Shown here piece by piece: positions 1 to 8,080 of a DNA stretch of 64,000 bases. Under the pieces are notes generated by a model. That model worked only from the letters and a program-made list of their open reading frames with translations, was not told where the DNA came from and made no database searches. Source of the stretch: Nocardioides seonyuensis (lineage in GTDB: Bacteria; Actinomycetota; Actinomycetes; Propionibacteriales; Nocardioidaceae); NCBI RefSeq assembly GCF_004683965.1, contig NZ_CP038436.1:2046001-2110000 (forward strand), written 5' to 3'. The position numbers and the translations under genes are program-made. The number at the start of each line of letters is the position of its first letter. Within the stretch, counting starts at the first letter, position 1.

Positions 1-13
1 GGGCGGGCCGGTC

Positions 14-1195
14 TCAGCGCGACAGGTCAGCGGTCTCGAGGCGACGCACACCGTCCTCGATGACGGCCGCCTCCTTGCAGAACGCCCATCGCACCAGGTG
101 GCGGCCGGCGTCCACGTCGTCGTAGAACCCCTGGGCCGGGATGGCGACCACCCCGGCGCGCTCGGGCAGGGCGAGGCAGAACTCGCGGCCGTCGGCCCAG
201 CCCAGGTGGGCCACGTCGGTGGTCGCGAAGTAGGTGCCCTCGGGGACGCGCGGGTCGAGTCCCGCCCGGCCGAGCCCGTCGCACAGCAGGTCGCGACGCC
301 CCTGCAGGTCGCGCGCGAGCCGGCCGGGCCAGTCCGGCTCGTGGTCCAGCGCATGGGCGACCGCCGGTTGCAGGGGCGAGCCGGACATGAAGGTCAGCCA
401 CTGCTTGACCGACAGCACCGCGTCGACCAACGGAGCCGGCCCGGTGGCCCAGCCGACCTTCCACCCGGTGAGCGAATAGCTCTTGCCGACACTCGACAGG
501 GTCAGCGTGCGCTCGCGCATGCCCGGCAGCGTGGCGATCGGCACGTGTCCCTCGGTGGACTGCGCGTCGTCGAAGACCAGGTGCTCGTAGACCTCGTCGG
601 TCACCACCAGCAGGTCGTGCTCGATCGCGACGTCGGCGACCGCCTGCAGCTCCGCGCGCGTCAGGACGGTGCCCGTCGGATTGTGGGGGCTGTTGAGCAG
701 CAGGACGCGGGCGCGGGGGCCGACCGCGGCCCGCAGCTCCTCCACGTCGAGCCGGAAGTCGGGGGCGCGCAGGGTGACCGGGCGTCGTACGCCGCCGCAC
801 ATCTCGATCATCGCCAGGTAGCTGTCGTAGTAGGGCTCGAGCACCACGACCTCGTCACCCGGGTCCACCAGGCCGAGCAGGGCGGCCGCGATCGCCTCGG
901 TGCATCCGGTGGTGACCACCACCTCGGTCTCGGGGTCGAGCTCGATCCCGTAGTGACGCTGCTGGTGCCGGGCGACGGCGGCACGCAGGGGCGCGATCCC
1001 GGCGCCGGGGGTGTACTGGTTGGCGCCGTTCCGGAGTGCCTCCGCGGCGGCTGCGACCACCGAAGGAGGACCGTCGACGTCGGGGAACCCCTGCCCCAGG
1101 TTGAGTGCTCCGGTGCGCACGGCGAGGCTCGACATCTCGGAGAAGATCGTCGGAGGGATCGACGCGACGCGGCTGGCCAGCGAGAAGTCGGTCAT
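14..1195 (-). CDS. PLP-dependent class I/II aminotransferase, DapC-like
   Basis: 393 aa. Fold-type I aminotransferase; the closest remembered relatives are actinobacterial N-succinyldiaminopimelate aminotransferases (DapC, lysine/peptidoglycan precursor pathway) and bacterial kynurenine/methionine aminotransferases. Visible motifs are NSPHNPTG (168-175) in the substrate/PLP pocket, DEVYEHL (200-206) and SVGKSYSLTGWK with the Schiff-base lysine at K238. Length is normal for the family. The ATG at 1195 is chosen because a TATCGT -10 box lies 6 nt upstream (1202-1207), implying a leaderless transcript; a longer upstream reading frame has no family similarity. A terminator separates it from the protease gene upstream. 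The fold is certain; the exact amino donor and acceptor are not. Confidence 0.9.
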   Translation of the reverse strand: MTDFSLASRVASIPPTIFSEMSSLAVRTGALNLGQGFPDVDGPPSVVAAAAEALRNGANQYTPGAGIAPLRAAVARHQQRHYGIELDPETEVVVTTGCTEAIAAALLGLVDPGDEVVVLEPYYDSYLAMIEMCGGVRRPVTLRAPDFRLDVEELRAAVGPRARVLLLNSPHNPTGTVLTRAELQAVADVAIEHDLLVVTDEVYEHLVFDDAQSTEGHVPIATLPGMRERTLTLSSVGKSYSLTGWKVGWATGPAPLVDAVLSVKQWLTFMSGSPLQPAVAHALDHEPDWPGRLARDLQGRRDLLCDGLGRAGLDPRVPEGTYFATTDVAHLGWADGREFCLALPERAGVVAIPAQGFYDDVDAGRHLVRWAFCKEAAVIEDGVRRLETADLSR

Positions 1196-1201
1196 GCCTC
1201 G

Positions 1202-1207
1202 ACGATA
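1202..1207 (-). promoter_or_regulatory. -10 box of leaderless aminotransferase gene
   Basis: TATCGT read on the minus strand, 6 nt before the ATG at 1195. It matches the TANNNT consensus. The sequence just beyond it (1211-1220) is the palindrome GTCGTACGAC. Confidence 0.5.
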
Positions 1208-1226
1208 GGCGTCGTACGACGACAGC

Positions 1227-1260
1227 GAGGCCGTGCCGTCGTCCTGACCGGCACGGCCTC
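1227..1260. terminator. Hairpin terminator after the protease gene
   Basis: Perfect 11-bp inverted repeat (1227-1237 with 1250-1260) and a 12-nt loop, starting 24 nt past the protease stop codon. There is no U tract, as is usual for GC-rich actinobacterial terminators. Confidence 0.6.
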
Positions 1261-1283
1261 GTCTCGTCGCAGCGTGGTGGGTG

Positions 1284-3098
1284 TCAGCGCACCTTGCGCT
1301 TGTTGGTGCGCTTGACCAAGGTCTCGTAGCCCTTCTTGCGCGCCTTGATCTTGGCGTAGACCTTCTTGCCGCGGTCGGCGCGACGCAGGCGGTAGCTCGC
1401 CTTCTTGGCGCCCTTGATGCGCTTGTTGCCGCGGTACCAGGAGTACTTGACCTTCTTCGCCTTCGGGCGGATCTTGGTCTTGACCTTGAGCACCCGTCCG
1501 ACCCGCGCCTTGCCCTTGACGACGGCACGGCGCTTGCGGAAGAGGGCCTTGCCCATCGGCGGCGTCGGGGCGCTCGCCAGCGAGAGCGGACCGTAGTGGG
1601 TCGCCGAGCCGGTGACCAGCACGGTCATCGTGCGGCCGATCATCCACTTGGTGACCTTCAGCGTGCGGCCGGTGCGGCCCTTCATGGGCTCACCGTCGGC
1701 GTACCACTGGTAGCTCAGGGCGGTCTCGGCGGGCAGCCAGGCGCCCGCCTCGATCTTGAGCGTCCCCCGGAACCGGGGCGATCCGGTGATAGTCGGCGCG
1801 GTGCCGTAGATCCGCTCCTGGCGGAACTGGGCGACGAAGCCGAACTTCTCGCTGATCGCGCGCGCGTTGTTGGCCAGGTCGGTGCCGGTCGGTCGGCCGT
1901 TGTAGCTGACCGCAGGGTTGCTGAAGTAGCCGATGCGGGTGCAGTCGAAGCCGGCGTTGGCGCAGGCGGTGTTGTAGGCCATCACCGTGCGGGTGCGGGC
2001 GGCCAGGTCGACGTAGCCGCGGGCGTAGGGTGCCGAGCCCTCGGGGCTCTCGGCTGCGCCGGCGTCGTGCTCGGCGCCGAGGTTGTGGCCCACCTCGTGC
2101 GCGAAGGTGAAGTTGTCGGTCGCGCACGAGCGGAACAGCGCGGTGAAGCCGTAGGCGGCGTTGGGCGACACGTAGCCCAGGCCACACGTCAGGTCGGGCG
2201 TCCCGCCGACCCACAGGGACACCAGGTCGGCGTGGTTGATCTCGCGGTGGAGGTGGGCCTCGTCGAAGTAGCCGTCGTTGGGAGTCGCGAGGCGACGGAG
2301 GTCGGTGCTGAGGTTGCCGCCGGTCTCCACGGTCGGGGTCTCGATGTGACCGGCCATGCGCAGCTGGTAGGGGACGTTGGAGGCTGTCAGCGCCGCGTTG
2401 GCCTGGGCGAACCCGCTCGCGACGTGGGCCGACAGGGCCTCGGGGCTGCCGGCCTCGAGGCGGGCCCCAGCGGTGGTGACGACCAGGACGTCGACGACGT
2501 TGCCGACGTCGGCCGCGGTCGGCGGCTCGGCGTCGGGGGCGGTGTCGCGCGGTGCCGACGGCCTCGCGTCGACCTCGGCCTCTTCCTCGACCTCCGCCCC
2601 GGCAGGCGGCTGGACCTGGTCGTCGGCGGTGAGGTTGCGCTCGCTCGCCTCGGTCACCCGGTAGGTGGCGGGGGCGACCTTGTTGACCTCGAACGCGCCC
2701 TCGTCGGTCTGCAGGGAGACATGGAAGGTGTCGCCGACCCGGGAGGCCGTCCAGCTGCCTGCCTCCTCGTCGAGGAGACCCGTCCACGTCGTCGCCTCGC
2801 CGCTGCGGCCGACGGAGTCGACCTCACCGGTGAACGACTGTCCGGCGAAGACCTCGAAGGAGACCCGGTCGCCCTCGGTGCTGCCGGCGAGCGCGTCCTG
2901 CTCGACGGTGACGAAGCGGGACCGCTCGGTGTTGGCCGGCTGCTCGCCCCGGGTCTTGGCCGGGGCAGGGGCCGCTTCGAGCACGGCGACGGCGTCGGCG
3001 GGACCCTCCGGCGCCGCCCCCGCGATCGCCGGTGTCGTCGCGACGACGAGTCCGAGCATCGCGGCGATGGCCGCGACGCGTGTCTTGGGCATGGTCAT
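1284..3098 (-). CDS. Secreted zinc metalloprotease (reprolysin-like metzincin)
   Basis: 604 aa. A Sec signal peptide (hydrophobic residues about 8-29, cleavage near AGA-AP) is followed by a roughly 170-residue pro/N-terminal region and an acidic linker. The catalytic domain holds the metzincin zinc site HEVGHNLGAEHD at 334-345, with a downstream RTVMAYNT stretch supplying the Met-turn. The C-terminus (about residue 460 on) has the Tyr-x-Trp-Tyr pattern of Ig-like repeats that actinobacteria often attach to exported enzymes, and ends very rich in Lys/Arg. It is probably an exported endopeptidase; the substrate is unknown. The start at 3098 follows a GGGGAG ribosome site; a longer in-frame start at 3167 would place extra residues before the signal peptide. 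Confidence 0.85.
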   Translation of the reverse strand: MTMPKTRVAAIAAMLGLVVATTPAIAGAAPEGPADAVAVLEAAPAPAKTRGEQPANTERSRFVTVEQDALAGSTEGDRVSFEVFAGQSFTGEVDSVGRSGEATTWTGLLDEEAGSWTASRVGDTFHVSLQTDEGAFEVNKVAPATYRVTEASERNLTADDQVQPPAGAEVEEEAEVDARPSAPRDTAPDAEPPTAADVGNVVDVLVVTTAGARLEAGSPEALSAHVASGFAQANAALTASNVPYQLRMAGHIETPTVETGGNLSTDLRRLATPNDGYFDEAHLHREINHADLVSLWVGGTPDLTCGLGYVSPNAAYGFTALFRSCATDNFTFAHEVGHNLGAEHDAGAAESPEGSAPYARGYVDLAARTRTVMAYNTACANAGFDCTRIGYFSNPAVSYNGRPTGTDLANNARAISEKFGFVAQFRQERIYGTAPTITGSPRFRGTLKIEAGAWLPAETALSYQWYADGEPMKGRTGRTLKVTKWMIGRTMTVLVTGSATHYGPLSLASAPTPPMGKALFRKRRAVVKGKARVGRVLKVKTKIRPKAKKVKYSWYRGNKRIKGAKKASYRLRRADRGKKVYAKIKARKKGYETLVKRTNKRKVR

Positions 3099-3249
3099 GC
3101 GTGTTCTCCCCCTGTGGGCGGCTGGTGCTCGACTGTCGGGGAAGGTCCTTCCCCACGAGGAGAACACTTACACACGATTCCCGGATGGAGCGCGGCACAC
3201 GTCATGCCCGTGCCCACGGCGGACCGCCTTCCTTGGAAGAATGCCCGCC

Positions 3250-3792
3250 ATGACCAGCGCTGACCCTGACCTCGCCGCCGACATCGACGCCCGCTGCCGC
3301 CTCACCGGTGAGTTCACGCTCCGGTCCGGGCAGGTTGCCGACACCTACTTCGACAAGTACCTCTTCGAGTCCGACCCGGCGCTGCTCGCCCGGGTCGCCG
3401 ACCGGATGGTGGAGCTGCTGCCGGAGGGCACCGAGCTGCTGGGCGGCCTCGAGCTCGGTGGCGTCCCGATCGCGACCGCCGTGAGCGCCAGGACCATGCT
3501 GCCGGCACTCTTCGTCCGCAAGAAGGCCAAGGAGTACGGCACCTGCAAGCTCGCCGAGGGTCCCTCGGTGGAGGGCCGACGGGTCACCCTGATCGAGGAC
3601 GTCATCACCACGGGGGGAGCTGTCCGCGACGCGGTGCGCGAGCTCCGGGCGGCGGGCGCCGTCGTCGACGTCGTGGTCTGCGCGATCGACCGCTCGCCCG
3701 CGGGGGAGAACCCGCTCGACGACGTCGGCCTCGAGGTGCGCTCGGTGCTCACCCGCGCCGACCTGGACGCGGCGTCCCACCGCGCTGGCTGA
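3250..3792 (+). CDS. pyrE: Orotate phosphoribosyltransferase
   Basis: 180 aa. Transfers phosphoribose from PRPP to orotate to make OMP in pyrimidine synthesis. The PRPP-binding loop is VTLIEDVITTGGAVRDAV, with the acidic pair ED before TTGG. FTLRSGQVADTYFDKYLFESDP near the N-terminus and FVRKKAKEYGT are the usual orotate and PRPP contact regions. Length is slightly short but normal for actinobacteria. I chose ATG 3250 because GGAAG at 3235-3239 then lies about 10 nt upstream; the in-frame ATG at 3241 directly abuts it. Only one pyrimidine gene is present here. Confidence 0.9.
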   Translation: MTSADPDLAADIDARCRLTGEFTLRSGQVADTYFDKYLFESDPALLARVADRMVELLPEGTELLGGLELGGVPIATAVSARTMLPALFVRKKAKEYGTCKLAEGPSVEGRRVTLIEDVITTGGAVRDAVRELRAAGAVVDVVVCAIDRSPAGENPLDDVGLEVRSVLTRADLDAASHRAG

Positions 3793-3801
3793 GGACGCGT
3801 C

Positions 3802-3847
3802 TCGCCTCGCTGGTTGAGGAGGTCGCGCAGCGACCGTCTCGAAACCC
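3802..3847. repeat. REP-like hairpin repeat between pyrE and the DedA gene
   Basis: Contains GGTCG-CGCAG-CGACC flanked by an imperfect outer stem (GGTTGAGGA with GTCTCGAAACC). The start of the repeat appears partly duplicated just upstream (GCTGGCTGAGGA then GCTGGTTGAGGA). A related hairpin lies at 47855-47893. It sits between converging genes and may also stop transcription. Confidence 0.5.
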
Positions 3848-3855
3848 GCGGTCCC

Positions 3856-4611
3856 TCAGACGTCCTCGCCCATGATGTCGCGGTCGGGACCGCCGTCCTG
3901 GGGGCCGATCTCGGCGCCGGGCGCGTTGGTGCGCTTGTGGCGCCACCACTCGAAGACGATCGGGATGACCGAGAAGGCGACGATCACCAGGATCAGCTTG
4001 TCGATCTGCTCGCCGAGGCTGGGGAACGCGTCGCCGAGGAAGTAGCCCAGCAGCATGATCGACAGGACCCACAGCACGGCACCGACCAGGCTCCACAGGA
4101 AGAAGCGGTGGCGTGGCATGCGCGTCACGCCGGCCACCACGGTGACGTAGGTGCGCACGAACGGCACGAACCGGCCGATGACCAGCGCCTTGTTGCCGTG
4201 CTTGTCGAAGAAGGCGGAGGTCTGGTCGAAGTACTTGCGCTTGATGATCCGCCCGTCGCGCTCGTAGAGGGGCGGGCCGAGCTTGCGTCCGATCTCGTAG
4301 CCCGACACGTTGCCGAGGAATCCCGCGACGACGAGCGCGGACATGGCGATCAGCAGCTCGACGAACGGCGGTCCGGGGAACAGGTCGAGCTGGCCGGTGG
4401 CGATGAAGAGGCCGAGCGCGAAGAGCAGGGTGTCGCCCGGCAGGATCGGGAAGAACAGCCCGCACTCGACGAAGACGATGAGCAGGCTGATCCAGAACAG
4501 CTCCGCACCGAACCGGTCGAGCAACCAGTTGGGATCCATCCAGTCGATGCCCAGCAGGAGAGGAGTCGTCAGCAGCTGCAGGGCCGCCGGCATGTCGAGG
4601 AGCGCGGTCAC
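3856..4611 (-). CDS. DedA/SNARE-associated (VTT) membrane protein
   Basis: About 251 aa integral membrane protein. Visible family signatures are the PILPGDTLLF segment, GNVSGYEIGRKLG, and GRFVPFVRTYVTVVAGVTRM, the conserved arginine re-entrant region of DedA proteins. Family members act as lipid transporters/scramblases or support membrane homeostasis. The start is uncertain: GTG 4620, GTG 4611 and ATG 4593 are all in frame. I prefer 4611 because TAGGGT on the minus strand (4619-4624) lies 7 nt upstream, as in other leaderless genes here. It shares a short divergent promoter region with the methyltransferase gene. Confidence 0.85.
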   Translation of the reverse strand: MTALLDMPAALQLLTTPLLLGIDWMDPNWLLDRFGAELFWISLLIVFVECGLFFPILPGDTLLFALGLFIATGQLDLFPGPPFVELLIAMSALVVAGFLGNVSGYEIGRKLGPPLYERDGRIIKRKYFDQTSAFFDKHGNKALVIGRFVPFVRTYVTVVAGVTRMPRHRFFLWSLVGAVLWVLSIMLLGYFLGDAFPSLGEQIDKLILVIVAFSVIPIVFEWWRHKRTNAPGAEIGPQDGGPDRDIMGEDV

Positions 4612-4636
4612 GCGCGCCACCCTATGGGGCGGCTCC

Positions 4637-4642
4637 TAGGGT
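4637..4642 (+). promoter_or_regulatory. -10 box of leaderless RNA methyltransferase gene
   Basis: TAGGGT with exactly 6 nt to the ATG at 4649. Confidence 0.55.
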
Positions 4643-4648
4643 TCTGGC

Positions 4649-5326
4649 ATGCCAGACGAGGAGCGGGCTCCCTACGACCCGATGCCGCACGGCCCGGCCG
4701 AGGTCGGGGTCGGCCCCTGGGAGGGCGAGTGGCCGACCGGCGAGCAGTACGACGCCGGGCTGCTGCGTGGCGGTGACCGGCGCAACGTGGTCGACCGCTA
4801 CCGCTACTGGTCGCTCGAGGCGATCGTCGCCGACCTCGACACCCGGCGGCACTCCTTCCACGTCGCCATCGAGAACTGGCAGCACGACTTCAACATCGGC
4901 ACGATCGTGCGCACCGCCAACGCGTTCCTCGCGGCCGAGGTGCACATCGTCGGCAACCGCCGCTGGAACCGTCGCGGCGCCATGGTCACCGACCGCTACC
5001 AGCACGTCCGGCACCATGCCGACGTCGCCGCGCTGGCGTCGTACCTCCACGGCCTCGAGCACCCCGTGCGCCTGCTCGGCATCGACAACCTCCCCGGCAG
5101 CCTCCACCTGGAGACCATGGCGATGCCCGAGCGGGTGTGCTTCCTGTTCGGCCAGGAGGGGCCGGGCCTCTCGGAGCAGGCACGCGAGGTCTGCGACGGC
5201 ACCTTCTCGATCGCCCAGTTCGGCTCCACCCGGTCGATCAACGCCAGCGCGGCCGCCGCGATCGCGATGCACTCGTGGGTCAGGCTGTACGCCGACCTGT
5301 CCGGCGACGCCGCCTGGCGCGGGTGA
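4649..5326 (+). CDS. TrmH/SpoU family RNA 2'-O-methyltransferase
   Basis: 225 aa. SPOUT-fold methyltransferase using SAM to methylate a ribose 2'-OH in tRNA or rRNA. All three family motifs are present: NIGTIVRTAN (82-91) with the catalytic arginine, LFGQEGPGLS (166-175), and STRSINASAAAAIAM (193-207), which form the knotted SAM site. About 60 residues precede the domain, rich in acidic residues and Pro/Gly. It stands alone, transcribed from its own leaderless promoter. The exact target nucleotide cannot be read from the sequence. Confidence 0.9.
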   Translation: MPDEERAPYDPMPHGPAEVGVGPWEGEWPTGEQYDAGLLRGGDRRNVVDRYRYWSLEAIVADLDTRRHSFHVAIENWQHDFNIGTIVRTANAFLAAEVHIVGNRRWNRRGAMVTDRYQHVRHHADVAALASYLHGLEHPVRLLGIDNLPGSLHLETMAMPERVCFLFGQEGPGLSEQAREVCDGTFSIAQFGSTRSINASAAAAIAMHSWVRLYADLSGDAAWRG

Positions 5327-5331
5327 GCGCC

Positions 5332-5361
5332 TGAACTTCCACTCGTGCGAGTGGAAATTCA
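5332..5361. promoter_or_regulatory. 30-bp interrupted palindrome (operator or terminator)
   Basis: Two 14-nt arms (5332-5345 and 5348-5361) with a single mismatch and a 2-bp centre. The core is TTCCACTCG-TG-CGAGTGGAA. It lies 6 bp after the methyltransferase stop and just before the promoter region of the beta-helix gene. The tiny centre suits a dimeric regulator site better than an RNA hairpin. Confidence 0.55.
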
Positions 5362-5393
5362 TGGGGAGGGGAAGAGACGTCCACAATGGTTCG

Positions 5394-6578
5394 ATGCGAA
5401 CCAGGAGCACAGTCGCCTCCTTCTCGATGCTCCTCCTCGTCCCGGGGGCGGTGGCGGTGCTCCCGCCGACCGGCGCGGGCGCGACGGCCTACAGCGCGGT
5501 CGTCGAGCGCGGGCCGGCCCCGCAGACCTGGCACGTGGGACCGGACCGTGCGCTGAAGACGCCGAGTGCCGCCGCCGCGGTGGCCGGCGACGGCGACACC
5601 GTGCTGATAGCCCCCGGCACCTACGTGGGAGACGTCGCCACCTGGACCCAGGACGACCTCACGCTGCGCGGCGACGGTGGTCGGGCCCACCTGCGAGCCG
5701 GCGGCAAGAGCGCGCAGGGCAAGGCCATCTGGGTGATCGCGGGGGACCGCACCACCGTCGACAGCATCGAGTTCAGCGGCGCCACGGTCCCCGACCAGAA
5801 CGGCGCCGGCATCCGCCAGGAGGGCGCCGGGCTCACGGTCACGCGCAGCTGGTTCCACCACAACCAGAACGGCATCCTGACCGGGGCCAACCCCGACAGC
5901 GACATCGTCATCCGGCGCTCACGCTTCTTCCGCAGCGGTGCCGGCGACGGCTACACCCACAACCTCTACATCGGTGCCGTGCGCTCGCTGACCGTCACCG
6001 GCAGCTACCTGTGGGGAGCCGACGTCGGCCACGAGCTCAAGTCGAGGGCCGCGAGGAACACCATCGTCGGCAACCGGATCACCGACCGGGACGCCACCGC
6101 GAGCTACTCGATCGACCTCCCCAACGGCGGCCGGTCGCTCGTCGCCGGCAACGTCATCATCCAAGGGCCTCGCTCCGAGAACTCCGCACTGGTCTCCTAC
6201 GGCGCCGAGGGCCTCACCAACCCCTCCCGCATCCTGTGGGTCGTCAACAACACCCTGGTGAACCGTCGCCCCGCCGGCACGTACGTCAGCCTGGCCGAGG
6301 GCAGTCGAGCCCGGCTCCGAAACAACCTGCTGGTCGGCCCCGGCGACCTGACCGACCACGCCGATGCCCGGGCGAGGACCAACCCCAGGGTGGGCACGGA
6401 CCACTTCGTCGACCCCGGGCGCGACGACTTCCGGCTTCGGGCAGGCTCGTCGGCGGTCGATGCCGGCGCGCCCGTCCCGAGGAAGTGGCGGGCACGCTGG
6501 GAGTACGCCCACCCGACCAGGCAGGTGCGACGCCCCGTCATCGGCCGCCTCGACGTCGGTGCCTTCGAGCAGCGCTGA
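5394..6578 (+). CDS. Secreted right-handed beta-helix repeat protein
   Basis: 394 aa. N-terminal signal peptide (MRTRSTVASFSMLLLVPGAV, cleavage near GAGA-TA). The body has the repeated short beta-strand pattern of parallel beta-helix (pectate-lyase-like) proteins: VLIAPGTYVG, TVDSIEFSG, LTVTRSWFHHNQNGI, IVIRRSRFFRSG, LTVTGSYLWG, NTIVGNRIT, SLVAGNVIIQG. This resembles the right-handed beta-helix families that bind or cleave polysaccharides. I see no unambiguous catalytic set, so activity is unproven. The start was chosen for the signal peptide; CACAAT lies 6 nt upstream as a weak -10. The gene ends 1 nt before the stop of the converging hydrolase gene. Confidence 0.75.
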   Translation: MRTRSTVASFSMLLLVPGAVAVLPPTGAGATAYSAVVERGPAPQTWHVGPDRALKTPSAAAAVAGDGDTVLIAPGTYVGDVATWTQDDLTLRGDGGRAHLRAGGKSAQGKAIWVIAGDRTTVDSIEFSGATVPDQNGAGIRQEGAGLTVTRSWFHHNQNGILTGANPDSDIVIRRSRFFRSGAGDGYTHNLYIGAVRSLTVTGSYLWGADVGHELKSRAARNTIVGNRITDRDATASYSIDLPNGGRSLVAGNVIIQGPRSENSALVSYGAEGLTNPSRILWVVNNTLVNRRPAGTYVSLAEGSRARLRNNLLVGPGDLTDHADARARTNPRVGTDHFVDPGRDDFRLRAGSSAVDAGAPVPRKWRARWEYAHPTRQVRRPVIGRLDVGAFEQR

Positions 6579-6579
6579 G

Positions 6580-7917
6580 TCAGTCCGCCGCGGTGTCGGC
6601 AGCGGCGGGGCCGTCGAGCAGGGCGGCGTCGAAGTGGCCGACGACGCGTCGCTCGTAGGCCTCGGCCTCGTCGTGGATCGCGTTGGTGTGGCCGGCGTCC
6701 GGCAGGGTCCACAGCTCCACCGGCTCGCGGGCGGCCTCGGCGTAGACGCGCGTCATGGCGATCTCCGTCGGGTAGCCCCCCGCCGCCACGAAGAGGAGCG
6801 GGGTGGGCGAGACCCGGGGAGCAAGATCGCGCAGCGCGGGGCCGGGAGCGGTGCCGGACAGAAGCTGGACGGTCCCCAGCACCGGGGCCATGGCCACCTT
6901 GTTGAAGACGTCGCCCGCGAGGACGTCGGCGAGCGAGGAGGCGGTGGTGCCGTCCGCGACGATGGCGCCGAGTCGCCGGTCGTTCGCCCCCACCTCGAGC
7001 AGGACGTCCGCGCCGGTCGACAGCCCCAAGGCGCCGATGCGGCCGTCCTCCACATCGGCACGGTCGGTCAGGAAGTCGATCGCGCCAGCGACATCACGGT
7101 CCCAGTCCCAGCCGTAGCCGTTCGGGCTGCCCTCGCTCTCGCCGGACCCGCGGGCGTCGTAGAGCAGCACGCCGTACCCATGCTCCGCCAGCAGCAGCCC
7201 GTGCGCGACCGATCCGAGCCGGTCTCCCCCGGCGCTGTTGACCAGCACGATCGCGGCACCGTTGTCCGACGGCGAGTACCACCCGGACAGCTCCAGACCG
7301 TCGGTCGACTCGAGGCTGACCGGCGCGAAACCGTCTGGTGGGGCATCGATCTGGTCGCGGAACAGGTGGGTCTGGACGATCCCCACGCACACCGACAGCA
7401 CGACGAACTGCATGGCCACCGCAGTCACGACGACGGTGGCGACCCGCACTGCCCAGCGCCGCCAGGGGTCGAGCCCCCGCTCGCCGCGGTGCAGGTACGG
7501 CAGCGCTGCGGCCTGGAGGAGGAGCACGACGCCCGCCGCCGCGGCGAGGAGTCCCGTCACGTCGCTGCCCGAGACCTCGCCGGAGAGCACGTGCACGACG
7601 TGGAGGCCCCCGTTGGTCACCGTGACCGAGCCGACGACCAGGGCGAGTGCCGCGCGGACGCCGGTGCCGCCGCGACGGAACACCAGCAGCGCGAGCCCTG
7701 CGCCGAGGGCCACCGCGAGCAGCGCGGGGAGGTGCTGGTCGACCGGCACGCCGGGCTGGCGGTTCAGCACCGCGTCGTCGAGCGCGTGCAGCAGGCCGAC
7801 GGCGGTGGCGGCGGTGAACACGCGCAGCGCTGGGTCCGTGGACGGGCTCGGCCGGCGTCGCGCGTTGGGCAGGCCGTGGCGTGAAGGACGTGTCTGGAAA
7901 CCGGTCGAGGAGGTCAT
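6580..7917 (-). CDS. Membrane-anchored alpha/beta hydrolase
   Basis: 445 aa. The first 190 residues contain about five hydrophobic segments; the rest is a cytoplasmic or surface-facing alpha/beta hydrolase. The nucleophile elbow is GLSTG with S300. A region resembling the oxyanion hole is LVNSAGGDR (225-233), and a late AGHTNAIH supplies the probable catalytic histidine. It resembles the dienelactone/BAAT-like hydrolases fused to membrane domains seen in actinobacteria. The substrate is unknown. The -10 TAGCGT (minus strand, 7924-7929) lies 6 nt before the ATG. It converges with the beta-helix gene, the two stop codons being 1 nt apart. Confidence 0.75.
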   Translation of the reverse strand: MTSSTGFQTRPSRHGLPNARRRPSPSTDPALRVFTAATAVGLLHALDDAVLNRQPGVPVDQHLPALLAVALGAGLALLVFRRGGTGVRAALALVVGSVTVTNGGLHVVHVLSGEVSGSDVTGLLAAAAGVVLLLQAAALPYLHRGERGLDPWRRWAVRVATVVVTAVAMQFVVLSVCVGIVQTHLFRDQIDAPPDGFAPVSLESTDGLELSGWYSPSDNGAAIVLVNSAGGDRLGSVAHGLLLAEHGYGVLLYDARGSGESEGSPNGYGWDWDRDVAGAIDFLTDRADVEDGRIGALGLSTGADVLLEVGANDRRLGAIVADGTTASSLADVLAGDVFNKVAMAPVLGTVQLLSGTAPGPALRDLAPRVSPTPLLFVAAGGYPTEIAMTRVYAEAAREPVELWTLPDAGHTNAIHDEAEAYERRVVGHFDAALLDGPAAADTAAD

Positions 7918-7923
7918 GGTCCG

Positions 7924-7929
7924 ACGCTA
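7924..7929 (-). promoter_or_regulatory. -10 box of leaderless hydrolase gene
   Basis: TAGCGT on the minus strand, 6 nt before the ATG at 7917. Confidence 0.5.
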
Positions 7930-8005
7930 GGAACGCGAGGCGGAGGTGACGATCGGGTCCTCCGCACGGCCTGGATGTCCCGGCCACATCCTGCGGGCGG
8001 GAAAC

Positions 8006-8020
8006 CACCTCGGTGAGGTG
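8006..8020. promoter_or_regulatory. CACCTC-GGT-GAGGTG palindrome
   Basis: Perfect 6-bp inverted repeat with a 3-bp centre in the divergent region between the hydrolase gene and the receiver gene. It is a candidate regulator site, for which position is the only support. Confidence 0.3.
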
Positions 8021-8080
8021 CGGTCACCACCATTCGGCGTTGGTGTCGCGTCCGGGACGCTGGGTGGAGGAGGTGTGGTG

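Noticed and set aside
1281..3263. 660-codon plus-strand open frame over the protease gene
   Set aside because: Val/Gly/Arg-rich, no family pattern, start lies in an unrelated gene; the opposite strand encodes a clear metalloprotease with HExxHxxGxxH. Antisense frames stay open because of high GC.
3802..3847. Insertion sequence remnant
   Set aside because: No transposase frame, no terminal repeats beyond the hairpin; a REP-like element is a better fit.
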